Shown: in pieces, positions 18,104 to 28,351 of the stretch | Numbering within the stretch: position 1 is the first letter of the stretch | Layout of the letters: each line of letters opens with the position of its first letter | Assembly: GCF_014205845.1 (NCBI RefSeq) | Contig: NZ_JACHCR010000012.1 | Span: 1 to 64,000, forward strand | Direction: 5' to 3' | DNA: 64,000 bases | From: Mucilaginibacter cryoferens | Lineage (GTDB): Bacteria > Bacteroidota > Bacteroidia > Sphingobacteriales > Sphingobacteriaceae | Translations under genes and position numbers: made by a program | Notes under the pieces: model-generated | Told to the model about the DNA's origin: nothing | Databases searched by the model: none | The model's input: only the letters and a program-made list of their open reading frames with translations

Positions 18104-18874
18104 TCAATTAAGTATAAGATCTAAAGATGGCTTGAAATTTCTGCTGAGTTTAAGCTTGGTTTTATCTTTGTCTTTAAGCGTTAAAATATAGTCGCCATGA
18201 AAATAGGGTTCTATAATTTCTATAAAGTCCACGCACACAATAAAAGATTTATGAATTTGTATAAACCTATCAGGATCAAGTATCTGCAATAGTTTTTTGA
18301 ATGTGTAATTTCCTACCCGCACATGATTGTGCGTATGCAGATGTACGAAATTACCCTGAGCTTCTATGAACTTAATTTCATCAACAGCAACAACTATTGT
18401 ATTTCCGTTACTCTTGCTAACCAGTCTTTTTACATAGTTACGTTGAAAGCCATCTGTATCTCCGATCAACGCGATCAACTTTTGAAGCGACAAGGACGAT
18501 TCCAATGTTCTTTTGTTTAAAATGATTTGTTTTGCCTTTTTAAGACTTTTAAAAAAACGCTCATCATCATAGGGCTTAAGAAGATAATCAACAGCAGATC
18601 TATTAAAAGCTTCAACGGCGTATTTATCATAGGCGGTTACAAATACATAACAGCACAGGTGACTGTTATCTAAGGTTTTCAAAACTTCAATGCCATCCAT
18701 CTCAGGCATTTGAATATCTAAAAATACCAGATCAGGCTTATATAGTGTAATCGCTTTTACAGCCTCAATCCCATTGATACATGTAGCTACGATCTCTACT
18801 TGTGGTTCTGTATTCAGTAAAATTTCTAAAGAAGTCAATGCAGCAGGTTCGTCGTCGGCAATTATTACTCTCAT
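18104..18874 (-). CDS. LytTR-family response regulator
   Basis: A 256-residue regulator. The receiver domain has D7-D8, phosphoacceptor D53 in FLDIQMPEMDG and the LLKP Lys near 103. The LytTR domain (about 150-255) has FIEAQGNFVHLHT and FIQIHKSFIVCVDFI. It lies four bases downstream of its kinase, so the pair forms an operon. Possible targets are the adjacent sugar genes, from position only. Confidence 0.95.
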   Translation of the reverse strand: MRVIIADDEPAALTSLEILLNTEPQVEIVATCINGIEAVKAITLYKPDLVFLDIQMPEMDGIEVLKTLDNSHLCCYVFVTAYDKYAVEAFNRSAVDYLLKPYDDERFFKSLKKAKQIILNKRTLESSLSLQKLIALIGDTDGFQRNYVKRLVSKSNGNTIVVAVDEIKFIEAQGNFVHLHTHNHVRVGNYTFKKLLQILDPDRFIQIHKSFIVCVDFIEIIEPYFHGDYILTLKDKDKTKLKLSRNFKPSLDLILN

Positions 18875-18878
18875 ATAT

Positions 18879-19985
18879 TTAATTTATAGCTATACAGATA
18901 TTAACCTCAACACCTTTATTATCTACATTCATGATGCTAAAAGAGGATCTTTCACCATAAATGTAGGTCAGTCTTGACCGAACATTTTTTAAACCAATTC
19001 CTTGTCCGTTTTTGTTTGTAGAAAGAAGTTCGCCGTCATTATAAATACTAATTTTTAACAAATTGTCATGAACAGCGGTTCTTATTAAGATAAAACCAGC
19101 GTCAATCTTTTTACCTACTCCGTGTTTAATAGCGTTCTCTAGCAAAGGTTGAAGAATAAAATGAGGAACCTCTATCCTCAACGATCTTTCATCAATTTCT
19201 TTAATAATATTCAATCTGCCTTTAAATCTAAGTGTTTCTATATCTGCGTAAATACTTATATCTTCAAGTTCTTGGGCCAAATAAACAAATGTCGCATTTT
19301 CGGTGTAAAGCGTACTACGCAAAAAATCGCCCAGTTTACTTGTAATTTTTATAGCCGCATTTTGGTCGTTCATTCGCACAAGCGAATTGATGGTATTTAG
19401 CGTATTGAATAAAAAATGTGGGCTCAATTGTAGTTTCAATGTTTCGAGTTTGGCCTCTTTCAAAAGGTTTTCAAGCTCTGCATTATCCAAAAGAGTTTGT
19501 TGTGCATAAATCAGGTTCGTTTTATTGGCTTTTGTAACATTTAAAGCATAAATGGCAAGCAGGATTAGAGAATAAACAACAGTATCCCAAAGTACCTGAG
19601 CAAAGTAAGCATGCAAATACATTTGCGGCGTAAATTGCCATGCCAATCTACCTATGGCGTAACTCATGCACCATAACCTGAGATTAGAAAATATAGCGAG
19701 TATACAAACTGCAATAAACAGATGCCTGGCAAAATAATGCTTGCCATTAATTGCATGATGCAGCGGATATTGTTTATAGGTATATAAAATGAATGGGGTT
19801 AGTATAGCACAAAGATACCAGGCAGGAAGCTGCTTAAAAAACACCTCAAACCAATTGCTCGCGGCTCCTGACAGCCTTGTGTTCAAATAAATTTGGGTAG
19901 TCATGCTGAGTGCCGCAAGGGTCCAAACCAGAAAGATCACGGTAATGGTACGAAGGGAAAGGTTTTTAAAAAGAGCCAGCATCAT
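18879..19985 (-). CDS. LytS-type sensor histidine kinase
   Basis: A 368-residue kinase with four hydrophobic segments (within about 12-150), a short coiled coil, the phospho-acceptor H190 in LQLSPHFLFNTLNT, the N-box LLENAIKHG and the G-box GIGLKNVRSRL. It has no extracellular sensor domain; the membrane part itself probably senses. It is cotranscribed with the LytTR regulator directly downstream. Confidence 0.95.
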   Translation of the reverse strand: MMLALFKNLSLRTITVIFLVWTLAALSMTTQIYLNTRLSGAASNWFEVFFKQLPAWYLCAILTPFILYTYKQYPLHHAINGKHYFARHLFIAVCILAIFSNLRLWCMSYAIGRLAWQFTPQMYLHAYFAQVLWDTVVYSLILLAIYALNVTKANKTNLIYAQQTLLDNAELENLLKEAKLETLKLQLSPHFLFNTLNTINSLVRMNDQNAAIKITSKLGDFLRSTLYTENATFVYLAQELEDISIYADIETLRFKGRLNIIKEIDERSLRIEVPHFILQPLLENAIKHGVGKKIDAGFILIRTAVHDNLLKISIYNDGELLSTNKNGQGIGLKNVRSRLTYIYGERSSFSIMNVDNKGVEVNICIAIN

Positions 19986-20063
19986 ATTAACTTTTAAGCC
20001 TGAGTTGGATTACGGGTTTTAATCGGTAAATTATATAGCCTATTGCCAAGCCATATTATTGAC

Positions 20064-20714
20064 CTATATCAAAACACAGTTCAGGTTCTTTAAAATGTTT
20101 ATCAAATCTTCTGGTTTATTAGCCATATAGGCGTAATGATGTTGCTCAACAGCATCTTTGCTGTCATATCCCCATGCTACCCAAATCGCATCTATATTCA
20201 GCTTGTTGCAGGCTTCCAAATCTCTTGCTTCATCGCCAATATATAAAACTTCGGAAAGCTTATAGCTATTCTCTTTTATAAGTTTAGTTAGCAGCACATC
20301 TTTTTTTAATACTTTTTTTGAGCAAAGTATTTTATTAAAACATGTGACTTTTTTTTGCGCCAAAAATACACGAATATTTTCCTCTGTATTGGAGGATACA
20401 ATATCCATTGTAAAACCAATGTCGTTAATTTGCTTTAGTACGTTTTCTATACCATCAAAAAAAGCCAAACTGCTTATAAAAGTTGTATATTTTTTATAAA
20501 GCTTAGTAATAAATAAAGGCAAATGCCACCAGGGTACGTTTAAATAATTTACCCGTTCCCGGTAGCTCATTTTTTTCAACTCATGCAAAGTAGATATTTC
20601 CATCTGTTTATAGCCATACTCACTGGCTACACTGTTATAGGTATCAATAAACAGAGACTTAGAATCAACCAGTGTGCCATCGAAATCAAAAATGAGGTGT
20701 CTGATGTTTTTCAT
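20064..20714 (-). CDS. HAD-family hydrolase (phosphoglycolate phosphatase-like)
   Basis: A 216-residue cytoplasmic enzyme. Motif I is FDFDGTLVDS (about 9-18), motif II VSSNTEEN (about 105), motif III the Lys in CSKKVLKKDV, and motif IV YIGDEARDLEACN. The helical cap between motifs I and II is subclass I. The substrate is a small phosphate ester that cannot be named from sequence. It stands alone, just outside the element that breaks the neighbouring IS110 gene. Confidence 0.9.
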   Translation of the reverse strand: MKNIRHLIFDFDGTLVDSKSLFIDTYNSVASEYGYKQMEISTLHELKKMSYRERVNYLNVPWWHLPLFITKLYKKYTTFISSLAFFDGIENVLKQINDIGFTMDIVSSNTEENIRVFLAQKKVTCFNKILCSKKVLKKDVLLTKLIKENSYKLSEVLYIGDEARDLEACNKLNIDAIWVAWGYDSKDAVEQHHYAYMANKPEDLINILKNLNCVLI

Positions 20715-20850
20715 GAGTATTGTGATTTTATTGAATAGGGATTATCAAATATATCAATGTAAAGTTATTTTTCTTTTATTCTATCGCGAGGCACAAAAAT
20801 AATTTCGACACACAAATGCGAAACAAAAACTTAAAAACGAACGATAACAT

Positions 20851-20977
20851 TGGATAAACCGACCCTGATTGACCCCAGCCGCCAATTTAGATTTGATCAC
20901 TGTAAAAGCTGGAATACAGTTGATTATAGTCACAAGATAAATTGGCGAAGAGGGATCAACGTAATTGTTTTTTTCCA
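20851..20977 (+). repeat. MITE-like inverted-repeat element
   Basis: A 127-base copy. Left end TGGATAAACCGACCCTGATT, GACCCCAG, GCCAATTTAGAT; right end AAATTGGCGAAGAGGGATC then AATTG and TTTTTCCA. The two ends pair imperfectly over about 37 bases. It contains no ORF. The right end marks the exact point where the IS110 transposase gene loses its coding sense. Confidence 0.88.
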
Positions 20978-21224
20978 GTATAGCGTATAAACTCATCCAA
21001 TAAATACCCGTGCTTTCCATCAGACAATGATGAATATCATTCTCCTGCAACCAGTCTCTGATTTCTTTGAGTTCACAGGTGTAAGTTCCAAATTCCCTGA
21101 ACTCCTGATTGCTGCCATCTTTCCCGGAGATAAAGCCGACGATCTTATCCTTGTGCATGTCAAGACCACAGGCTCTGTCCAATTGAGGCATAATGTTTAC
21201 ATCTTCAATAACTTGCTGTTTCAT
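20978..21224 (-). pseudogene. IS110-family transposase, N-terminal fragment
   Basis: Codes for about 82 residues of a DEDD transposase: RACGLDMHKDKIVGFI with the first catalytic Asp, the Glu region CLMESTGIYW, and WMSLYAIL. It then runs into the right end of the inverted-repeat element at 20977 and ends within it. The remaining catalytic region and the C-terminal Ser domain are missing; the sequence beyond the element (before 20851) is not the rest of the gene. ATG at 21224 is the likely original start. Not functional. Confidence 0.88.
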
Positions 21225-21369
21225 AAATATCCTCCGTTGATTATCTATGAAATACATTTTTATGAGCCCGGGTGTTTCCTAAATCATAATACTTAGGTTA
21301 ATCAGAAGACTCTAATTCACTATTAGCTGACATAAGAACAACTGAAGACTTTAATCATCACAACCGCTT

Positions 21370-23049
21370 TCATTTCTGAAATACTTTTAACCCGCTGTTC
21401 AGGTACTTCAAATAACTGGTCGGATCATAGTCAGCCCCTTGAGGCGCTACCAAAGGTTCTTGTTTATCCGGGTCAAGCAATACATAAAACGGCTGCGAAT
21501 TGGATATAAACTTTGAAGTCTGCAAGTAGCTCCATTTATTTCCGATAGTTTGTATTTTTCTTCCTTCGGGTGTGGTGGTCTGTTCAGCTTTACCCAGATC
21601 TGTCTTATCATCGACATATAATTGTATCAACACATAATCCTGGGTAATTCTTTGATACACCTGTTTGTCCGGCCACACATTAGCTTCCATTTTACGGCAG
21701 TTTACGCAGGCATGGCCGGTAAAATCTATCATGACAGGTTTATGCACCTTTTTTGCATAAGCAAGGCCTTCATCATAATCAAAATAGGGATTAAAACCCC
21801 TTGGCTTATCAAACAGGTCGGCATATTTATGCGGTTGGGTATCGGTAATATTATTACTACTGCTATTTTGATTATTGGTGTTCATACCCGGATTTGACAA
21901 GTCAAAATCCTGGGTGGCCTGGGGCGGAAGAAAAGCACTGATTGATTTGAGCGGGGCGCCCCACAACCCAGGTACCATATACATGGAGAACGCCAAAACA
22001 GTAATGGCCAGAAAAAGCCGGGGCACCGAAATAAATTTCAGGCCACTGTCATGGCTGAATTTTAGTTTACCCAACAAATAAAAACCCATCAGGGCAAAAA
22101 TCACGATCCACAATACCAGGAATATTTCCCTGTCAAACCAGTGCCAGTGATAAGCCAGATCCACATTACTCAGGAATTTAAAGGATAGCGCCAGCTCCAG
22201 AAAACCCAATGTAACCTTCACACTGTTGAGCCACCCGCCTGATTTGGGCAACGATTGAAGCCAGCTGGGGAACATGGCGAACAGCACAAAGGGTATGGCC
22301 AGTGCCAGCGCAAAACCCAGCATACCAATCGCGGGGCCCAGTAAGGCCCCGGTAGTAGCGGCCTGAACCAGTAATGTACCAATAATGGGACCTGTGCAGC
22401 TAAAGGATACCAATGCCAATGTAGCCGCCATAAAGAACAACCCTGCCAGACCGCCTTTATCTACGTTCTGGTCCATTTTATTCACCCAGCCCGAAGGCAA
22501 AGTAATTTCAAAAGCACCCAGAAAAGATGCGGCGAACGCAACAATTAACAGAAAGAAACCAAAGTTGAAGATCCCGTTGGTTGATAAACTATTTAAGACG
22601 TCGGCACCAAAAATTACGGTTAGCAGGAGACCCATAACTACATATATGGCTATTATACTGATACCATAAACAGCTGCCCTGCCCACCGGACTACTCTTTC
22701 TATTGCCGGATTTGGTGAAATAACTAACCGTTAACGGCAGCATGGGAAAAATGCAGGGCATTAATAGGGCGGCAAATCCGCCAGCCAAACCTGCCCAAAA
22801 TATGGCCCACAAGGTTTATTTGTTTTGCTCTTTAGTAGCTGCTTTTAATGCGGTCTTTCCTTTACTTTTGTCCACTGTTTTTCCCCGGCTGCCATATTCT
22901 GTTGTTGTCCCGGTGGTTTTTGCAGCCGGGGATGGATTAACAGGAGTAAATTCTATACCAGAGGTTGAAGCAGTGTCTTGGGCTTTGACCACATTTTGGG
23001 CACACACGATCCCTGTAATCAATAAGATAAATAATATGATCCGCTTCAT
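21370..23049 (-). pseudogene. DsbD-like thiol transporter gene split by one in-frame stop
   Basis: One continuous frame of 560 codons from ATG 23049 to 21370, broken by a TAA at 22818-22816. Before the stop lies a 77-residue piece with a signal peptide (KRIILFILLITGIV) and a low-complexity linker. After it, translation can restart at TTG 22812 and gives 480 residues: eight membrane segments with redox Cys in LLMPCIFPMLP and SFSCTGPIIG, then a thioredoxin domain with CVNC (GHACVNCRKME). From memory, family members have K-E-T-L-W at this join and here it reads K-stop-T-L-W, so GAA to TAA fits. The long part may still be made and work. It would pass electrons to the TlpA-like proteins encoded upstream. 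Confidence 0.85.
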
Positions 23050-23261
23050 TAATTTTTGTTTTTTTGATCCTGATATTTGTTGCAATTCTTACCGGGCTGA
23101 GTTCATCATGTAATTCCGGTCCCCGGTCAAGCGTATCAAGATGATATTGGAGCAACAGCCCTCCTGCGTGGTGATAATTATCTGTTATCCGGTTAACAGC
23201 ATACGGAGATAGAAAGAACTACATTGCTATTACCAGCCATCCTATGTCTATTACCTGCCAT

Positions 23262-24344
23262 TTAGTTCAGGTCACCAAATAATTCTTTTAGTTTTTTATC
23301 CAATGTTATCCCTCTTAGATCTTTTGCTATAATAATTCCGTTAGGGTCTACAAGAATAGTACTTGGAATGCCCTTTATTCCATAGTAAACCGGCAGCTCA
23401 TCATCCCATCCTTTTAAATTGCACAATTGTGTCCAGGGCATTTTATGGACGGCTATTGCACTTAACCACCTTTTGCCCTCATCGTCCAGCGAGACGCTTA
23501 CAACCGTAAAGTTGTGGTCTTTATAAGTGTTGTAGGCTTGTATAACGTTCGGGATTTCCTCGCGGCAGGGAAAGCACCAGCTCGCCCAAAAATCAACCAA
23601 AACATATTTACCCTTGAAAGCGGAAAAACTAACCAGGTTGCCATTGTTGTCTTTTTCGGTGAAGTCCATCATTTTTTCACCAATGGCGCTGCGCCTGAGG
23701 ATTGCAAGGCGATCTGCAATGCGTTTGCCTTCTGAGCTTGATTTTATTTGTGGGCTTAACATGTCATACATCTTGGCAACATCTTCATATGTGCCCAATC
23801 TGCAATATTCAGTTACCAGGTTTAAACTGAAAGCACTTTGTCTGTGGGCGGCAATGTAGTTATTGGCAATTGTGTTTCTCTGTTTGACAATACCGGCAAT
23901 TTTTTCTTCTAATTCCACTTCCTTGTCTCCACTTAATTTATGGTATTGAAGGTAAAGAGACTCCTCCAATTCCTTTAAAGGCTTCATTATTAAAGCGTAA
24001 GCCACTGCCTCATCATTTGTTTTAGAACCCGTTACTTTAAGCGCCTCTACGGAATCCCTGCTTCCTGTTATAGTCATAACCCCTGGTTCTATAAATATGT
24101 AGGTTGCCCGTCCCGGAAAAATCATTGTTATTTTCTGTGCTTCAGTTACCTGGGCCTCCCAGTTAAATTTTCCATTAATGATTTTTTGGGTAACAGATTT
24201 GGCGATGTTACCCTCATAGTATTCGATGATTACCTGGCTGTCATTTCCCAATGCTTTGATATTTCCGCTTAACCGGACCTGACCAAATAAACTCCCGGAA
24301 AAGTAAATTAATGCGACAAAGGTTAAGATTGAAAAAAGTTTCAT
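23262..24344 (-). CDS. TlpA-family thiol-disulfide oxidoreductase (DUF4369 type)
   Basis: A 360-residue exported protein: signal peptide (about 1-21), DUF4369-like beta domain (about 25-110), helical linker, and a thioredoxin domain from about 215 with WASWCFPCRE (Cys about 257 and 260) and the cis-Pro segment KGIPSTILVDPNG. It keeps periplasmic thiols reduced in this family and needs an electron donor such as the DsbD-like protein encoded next to it. It is one of four such genes in this 5-kb stretch, but is separated from the others by the trypsin-like gene. Confidence 0.92.
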   Translation of the reverse strand: MKLFSILTFVALIYFSGSLFGQVRLSGNIKALGNDSQVIIEYYEGNIAKSVTQKIINGKFNWEAQVTEAQKITMIFPGRATYIFIEPGVMTITGSRDSVEALKVTGSKTNDEAVAYALIMKPLKELEESLYLQYHKLSGDKEVELEEKIAGIVKQRNTIANNYIAAHRQSAFSLNLVTEYCRLGTYEDVAKMYDMLSPQIKSSSEGKRIADRLAILRRSAIGEKMMDFTEKDNNGNLVSFSAFKGKYVLVDFWASWCFPCREEIPNVIQAYNTYKDHNFTVVSVSLDDEGKRWLSAIAVHKMPWTQLCNLKGWDDELPVYYGIKGIPSTILVDPNGIIIAKDLRGITLDKKLKELFGDLN

Positions 24345-24464
24345 ATCGTTTAAATGTTTTAAAATGAAGCAACCCCGAATCCCGGTTATGCTATAATTAA
24401 ATCTTTGAATAGGTTAACACGCAGCTTCGGTTTGTTTTGATAAGTTTTATTGTATCGATGTACC

Positions 24465-25400
24465 TTACTGAACCTGTATTAACATTCGGATAGACTGCGC
24501 CGGAATGGTTTTTTTGACTACCATTTGTAAGTTCATTTGCGGCTGGTCATGGGCATAAATAGAGTAAGTGGTAGATACCATACCCGCCATGTTGCCTTTA
24601 TCATCTAAAATAGGGCCACCGCTCGAGCCCTTTGCATAGTCGGCAGTAATCTCCATTCGGTTACCCATCGGGCCAATTTTATGATTGGCCGTTTTACGTG
24701 CTACCACGCCCTTGCTATAATAATATACATATTGCTCGGGATTGGAGAGGGTATGAACGGTTTCGCCAACGGCAAGTTCATTTCCTAATGGTATGGGGCT
24801 AAGATGATCGAACCCGGTTTTGATCTTGAAGATAGCGGCATCCGCATTTTTATTAAATGATAAAATCCGCTCGATAGGATAAATATCGCCTTTTAAGGTA
24901 ACCACAAAGGTAACGCTATCGTTAGCAGCAAGCATCTCTTCGGGTTGCACCATGCCCATAAAAACATGCCAGTTCGATACACATACACCATCTTCGGTTA
25001 ACGCGGTGGCGGTTGCATAAAGCTGTACCTTTTCAGGTTCTCTTGCGGTAGCTGTAAAGTATTTGTAGATCATTAAAACACCATCCCTGCGGTCATTCAC
25101 CATTTGGGTGCCCTGCATTTGCTGGTTGCCGGGTGCAATTAATACTGATACCCGGGCTTTTGAATCCAATGGGAGTTTAAGCGCTTGTTCCCTCAAACCG
25201 GCAGATCCGATAAAACGCGCTTTGGCCTGTGCTTCTTTCAGGTGCTGTAATACATTGCCGGTGAGCTCGTCATAGTCAATATAATCAGTATTTTTTTCAG
25301 TTTGCGCGTAACCTGATAAGTGCGCCAGGCACAGCAATGTAAAAAAAGGCGCCATAAAGGCCCCCTTTATTTTTATCTGTAAATTAAATAAATTCGCCAT
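24465..25400 (-). CDS. Exported trypsin-like serine protease
   Basis: A 311-residue secreted protein with a signal peptide ending near YAQ. The chymotrypsin-fold triad is readable: His in CVSNWHVFMG (about 146), Asp in NKNADAAIFKI (about 188) and Ser in KGSSGGPILDDKG (about 257). It has no PDZ domain, unlike DegP. Six bases separate it from the upstream TlpA gene, so it belongs to the same operon. A second Met at codon 16 is an alternative start. It may process proteins brought in through the SusC/SusD system, an inference from context. Confidence 0.9.
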   Translation of the reverse strand: MANLFNLQIKIKGAFMAPFFTLLCLAHLSGYAQTEKNTDYIDYDELTGNVLQHLKEAQAKARFIGSAGLREQALKLPLDSKARVSVLIAPGNQQMQGTQMVNDRRDGVLMIYKYFTATAREPEKVQLYATATALTEDGVCVSNWHVFMGMVQPEEMLAANDSVTFVVTLKGDIYPIERILSFNKNADAAIFKIKTGFDHLSPIPLGNELAVGETVHTLSNPEQYVYYYSKGVVARKTANHKIGPMGNRMEITADYAKGSSGGPILDDKGNMAGMVSTTYSIYAHDQPQMNLQMVVKKTIPAQSIRMLIQVQ

Positions 25401-25406
25401 GCGTTA

Positions 25407-26525
25407 TTAAAGTATGGTTGCCAATTTTGCTTCAAGTTCCTCACCGCGCAAATCTTTTCCAATAATTTTTCCTGTGGGGTCAATCAAAAAATTAGTTGGC
25501 ACAGCATTAATGTGGTAAAGCTGAACAGCATAACTTCCCCAGCCCTTCAGGTCAGATACCTGCTCCCAGTTCAGTCCATCTTTGGCTATCGCGTCCATCC
25601 ATTTGGTTTTTGCGTTCTCGCCACCATCTAATGAAACGCCAAGCACGGTAAAGTTTTTAGCCTTATACTTTTCGTAGGCTTTAACTACATTGGGATTCTC
25701 CCTTCTGCAAGGGCCGCACCAGCTTGCCCAAAAATCTACCAGTACATATTTACCTTTGAATGAAGACAGGCTTACATCCTGATCTTTGGTATTCTTTAAA
25801 ACAAAATCAGGGGCCATGGCACCCACCGTTACAGCTTTTGCCTTTCCTAATTTATTTAAATAGGATTGCCCTGCGGGGGACGCTTTCAGCACCTCACTAA
25901 AACTGTTAAACAAACTGTCCGCTTTTTCTGGATATTTATCAGGATCAACAGCCGAACGCAACAGGTTTAAACTCACTAACGATTTAGGGTGACTCTCTAT
26001 AAAACCCATCTGAATCTGAAGCTTTGCTAATGCCATGCTCTCAAATGCCTGTTGTATTTGCGCTTGCTCATCGCTGTTGCCTTCTGCTGCCTTAAAGCCG
26101 GCACTCATTTCGGCTTCGGTTTTCTTAAAAGGCAGCAATAGGGATATCATATCCTGTTGATCTTTGTTCAAAGGCGTGCCACCAACGTTAGCTCTGGATA
26201 ACGAATCGGGAGTAGTTATTACTGTAGTACCGCTCTCTAAATAAACCCCCACCTGATCGGGGCTCGGTCGCGAATTTAAATTTTCTCCGTTTTGTGCCAC
26301 CATCACAAAGGCCTTCATGGGTACAGATACATTGCCTTTAATGATAAATTTGCCATCCGGCTGGACCGTGGCCGAGTCAAATTTCATCTGGCCTCTGTCC
26401 TGGTAAACTACATAAGCTTTAGCCGGGAACTTTACTTTTCCTATCGTACCGTCAATCGTGTATTGTTGCTGTGCTGCTGCGGCAAAAGGTAATGCTGCCA
26501 GTACCGTGATTAATGCTTTTTTCAA
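25407..26525 (-). CDS. TlpA-family thiol-disulfide oxidoreductase
   Basis: A 372-residue exported protein if started at TTG 26525, which puts the signal peptide (LKKALITVLAALPFAAAA) at the N terminus and avoids the 59-base overlap with the gene upstream that the longest frame (from 26651) would give. It has a DUF4369-like N-terminal domain and a thioredoxin domain with SWCGPCRRENPNV (Cys about 270 and 273) and AVPTNFLIDPTG. It is a close paralogue of the next gene upstream; the two have the same layout and very similar active-site regions, a sign of tandem duplication. Confidence 0.9.
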   Translation of the reverse strand: MKKALITVLAALPFAAAAQQQYTIDGTIGKVKFPAKAYVVYQDRGQMKFDSATVQPDGKFIIKGNVSVPMKAFVMVAQNGENLNSRPSPDQVGVYLESGTTVITTPDSLSRANVGGTPLNKDQQDMISLLLPFKKTEAEMSAGFKAAEGNSDEQAQIQQAFESMALAKLQIQMGFIESHPKSLVSLNLLRSAVDPDKYPEKADSLFNSFSEVLKASPAGQSYLNKLGKAKAVTVGAMAPDFVLKNTKDQDVSLSSFKGKYVLVDFWASWCGPCRRENPNVVKAYEKYKAKNFTVLGVSLDGGENAKTKWMDAIAKDGLNWEQVSDLKGWGSYAVQLYHINAVPTNFLIDPTGKIIGKDLRGEELEAKLATIL

Positions 26526-26592
26526 TGTATTAAGTTTTTTATAAATTGTTGGAAAATACGCGCCTGTATTATACCGCCGCGCTGTTAAAAAA

Positions 26593-27717
26593 TTATAAGA
26601 AAATGCTTTGTAGCTTTTTATTAAGTTCCTCTCCGCGTAAATCACGGGCAATGATCTTTCCGGTTGGATCGATTAAAAAATTAGCTGGTATCGCGCTTAT
26701 TTTGTAAAGATGTGCAACCGGACTCTGCCAGCCTTGTAACTCAGATACCTGCTCCCAGGTTAAACCGTCCTTAGCAATGGCATCCATCCATTGCTGTTTA
26801 GCGTTTTTGCCACCATCCAACGACACGCCCAGAACGGTGAAGTTTTTATTTTTGAATTGGTGAAAAGAAGCAATCAGGTTCGGGTTTTCGGCCCTGCACG
26901 GCGCGCACCAGCTTGCCCAAAAATCAACCAGTACATATTTACCCTTAAAAGACGCGAGGGAGATATCCTCTCCTTTAGCATTTTTAATTGTAAACCCAGG
27001 AGCAAGATTGCCTACCTCAACTGCTTTGGCCTCTTCAATAACTTTTTTATAGGTTTGGCCATTGGTAGAGTTTTGCACATCCGCCGTTAAACTATTAAAA
27101 AGGGCACGGGCTTTAGCAATATCCTGAGCCGGATCTACCGTGGTAAGAAGCAGGTTTAAACTCACCAATGAGGCAGGATGGTTTTTAATAAAAGTTTCAA
27201 TAGCATCCTTTTTCCTGGTTTGGAGATTAGCAAAGTCAGCTTTGAGTTTTTCCTGCTCATTGGCATTGCCCGCGACCTGATCATAAGCCGCAACCATAGC
27301 TTTACCCTGCTTTTGGTAAGGTTCTAACAGATCAACCATTTGTTGCTGGTCTTTATTAAGCTCTGTCCCGCCCACAGAGGCGTGCACTAATGAATCCGGC
27401 GCGTCAACAGTAATAGTGCCGTTTTCAAGATATACGGCTACCTGGTCCGATCCGTCCATGTCCTTAATCGGAGTTCCGGTAGGGCTCAACAAAACAAAAG
27501 CCTTCATTTTGTTGCTTTGCGTACCTTTAAAAACAAATTGGTTATTGATTAAACTCGCGGAGTCCTGGTTTATTTTTTGATTTACCTTATAGTTCAGGTA
27601 CGCCTTAGCCCCGGGAGCAACATTTTTAACTTTCACCCTGATGGTGTAATTTTGCTGCGCCACCGCCGCTAAAGGCGAGGCAATCAGCAGCATAATGATG
27701 GATTTGATCATCTTCAT
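26593..27717 (-). CDS. TlpA-family thiol-disulfide oxidoreductase
   Basis: A 374-residue paralogue of the gene at 25407. Signal peptide at 1-20, a DUF4369-like domain with VKVKNVAPGAKAYLNY, and a thioredoxin domain with SWCAPCRAENPNL (Cys about 269 and 272) and SAIPANFLIDPTG. It shares DAIAKDGL.WEQVS.L.GW with its neighbour. It is transcribed with the shorter TlpA gene 11 bases upstream. Confidence 0.92.
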   Translation of the reverse strand: MKMIKSIIMLLIASPLAAVAQQNYTIRVKVKNVAPGAKAYLNYKVNQKINQDSASLINNQFVFKGTQSNKMKAFVLLSPTGTPIKDMDGSDQVAVYLENGTITVDAPDSLVHASVGGTELNKDQQQMVDLLEPYQKQGKAMVAAYDQVAGNANEQEKLKADFANLQTRKKDAIETFIKNHPASLVSLNLLLTTVDPAQDIAKARALFNSLTADVQNSTNGQTYKKVIEEAKAVEVGNLAPGFTIKNAKGEDISLASFKGKYVLVDFWASWCAPCRAENPNLIASFHQFKNKNFTVLGVSLDGGKNAKQQWMDAIAKDGLTWEQVSELQGWQSPVAHLYKISAIPANFLIDPTGKIIARDLRGEELNKKLQSIFL

Positions 27718-27728
27718 TTATTTATGTT

Positions 27729-28313
27729 TTAAATTCCTTGAAGCTTATTTAGCTCTTGCTCAAGTTCGGGGTGTGAGGGCAGTGGCATTTTAAGGTTTAA
27801 AATACTACCGGTCTTATCCAGTAAAATAAACCGGGGGATCGCATTAATGCCAAATGCCCTTTCGAATGTTTCGTCTCTTACCATCCACTGGATGCCGCCC
27901 ATTTTGTCTAGCATGGGTGTCTTCCACCTGAAAACGCGGGTATCGATGGATATGCTGACGAAGGTTATCTGTTTGTTTTTCATCTTCTCTTCCAACGAAA
28001 CAAGATAGGGGTACTGGGCACGGCATGGGGCGCACCACGAGGCCCATACATCAATAAGCACGTATTTGCCTTTAAGATCGCTAAGCTTAACATTGCGCCC
28101 GTCGTACCCGCTTGTATCCCTGAATACAAAGTCGGGGCATTTATCACCCGCCTTAAGTAAGGTAGAATCGGGCACGGCATTAAACCCGGTTGGGGTGGCT
28201 GCTGATTGAAGTGAGGTTTTTACAGGCTCATTTCTATTCTGTGGTGTAGCATTTTTTACATATCCACTAAATAACATAGTGGATACAGCAGTAATTATAA
28301 TCGCCTTTAACAT
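27729..28313 (-). CDS. Short TlpA-family thioredoxin-like protein
   Basis: A 194-residue exported thioredoxin-fold protein without the DUF4369 domain. Signal segment 1-18, redox motif DVWASWCAPCRAQYP (Cys about 93 and 96), cis-Pro segment NAIPRFILLDKTG. It lies 38 bases downstream of the S41 protease gene and 11 bases upstream of the next TlpA gene, so it is part of the long Sus-like operon. Confidence 0.92.
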   Translation of the reverse strand: MLKAIIITAVSTMLFSGYVKNATPQNRNEPVKTSLQSAATPTGFNAVPDSTLLKAGDKCPDFVFRDTSGYDGRNVKLSDLKGKYVLIDVWASWCAPCRAQYPYLVSLEEKMKNKQITFVSISIDTRVFRWKTPMLDKMGGIQWMVRDETFERAFGINAIPRFILLDKTGSILNLKMPLPSHPELEQELNKLQGI

Positions 28314-28351
28314 ATCAATTTAATTTACAGAGGGATAGCTAATTTTCTATA

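Noticed and set aside
25407..26651. Longer version of the TlpA gene starting at 26651
   Set aside because: It overlaps the upstream TlpA gene by 59 bases and buries the signal peptide; start at 26525 fits better.
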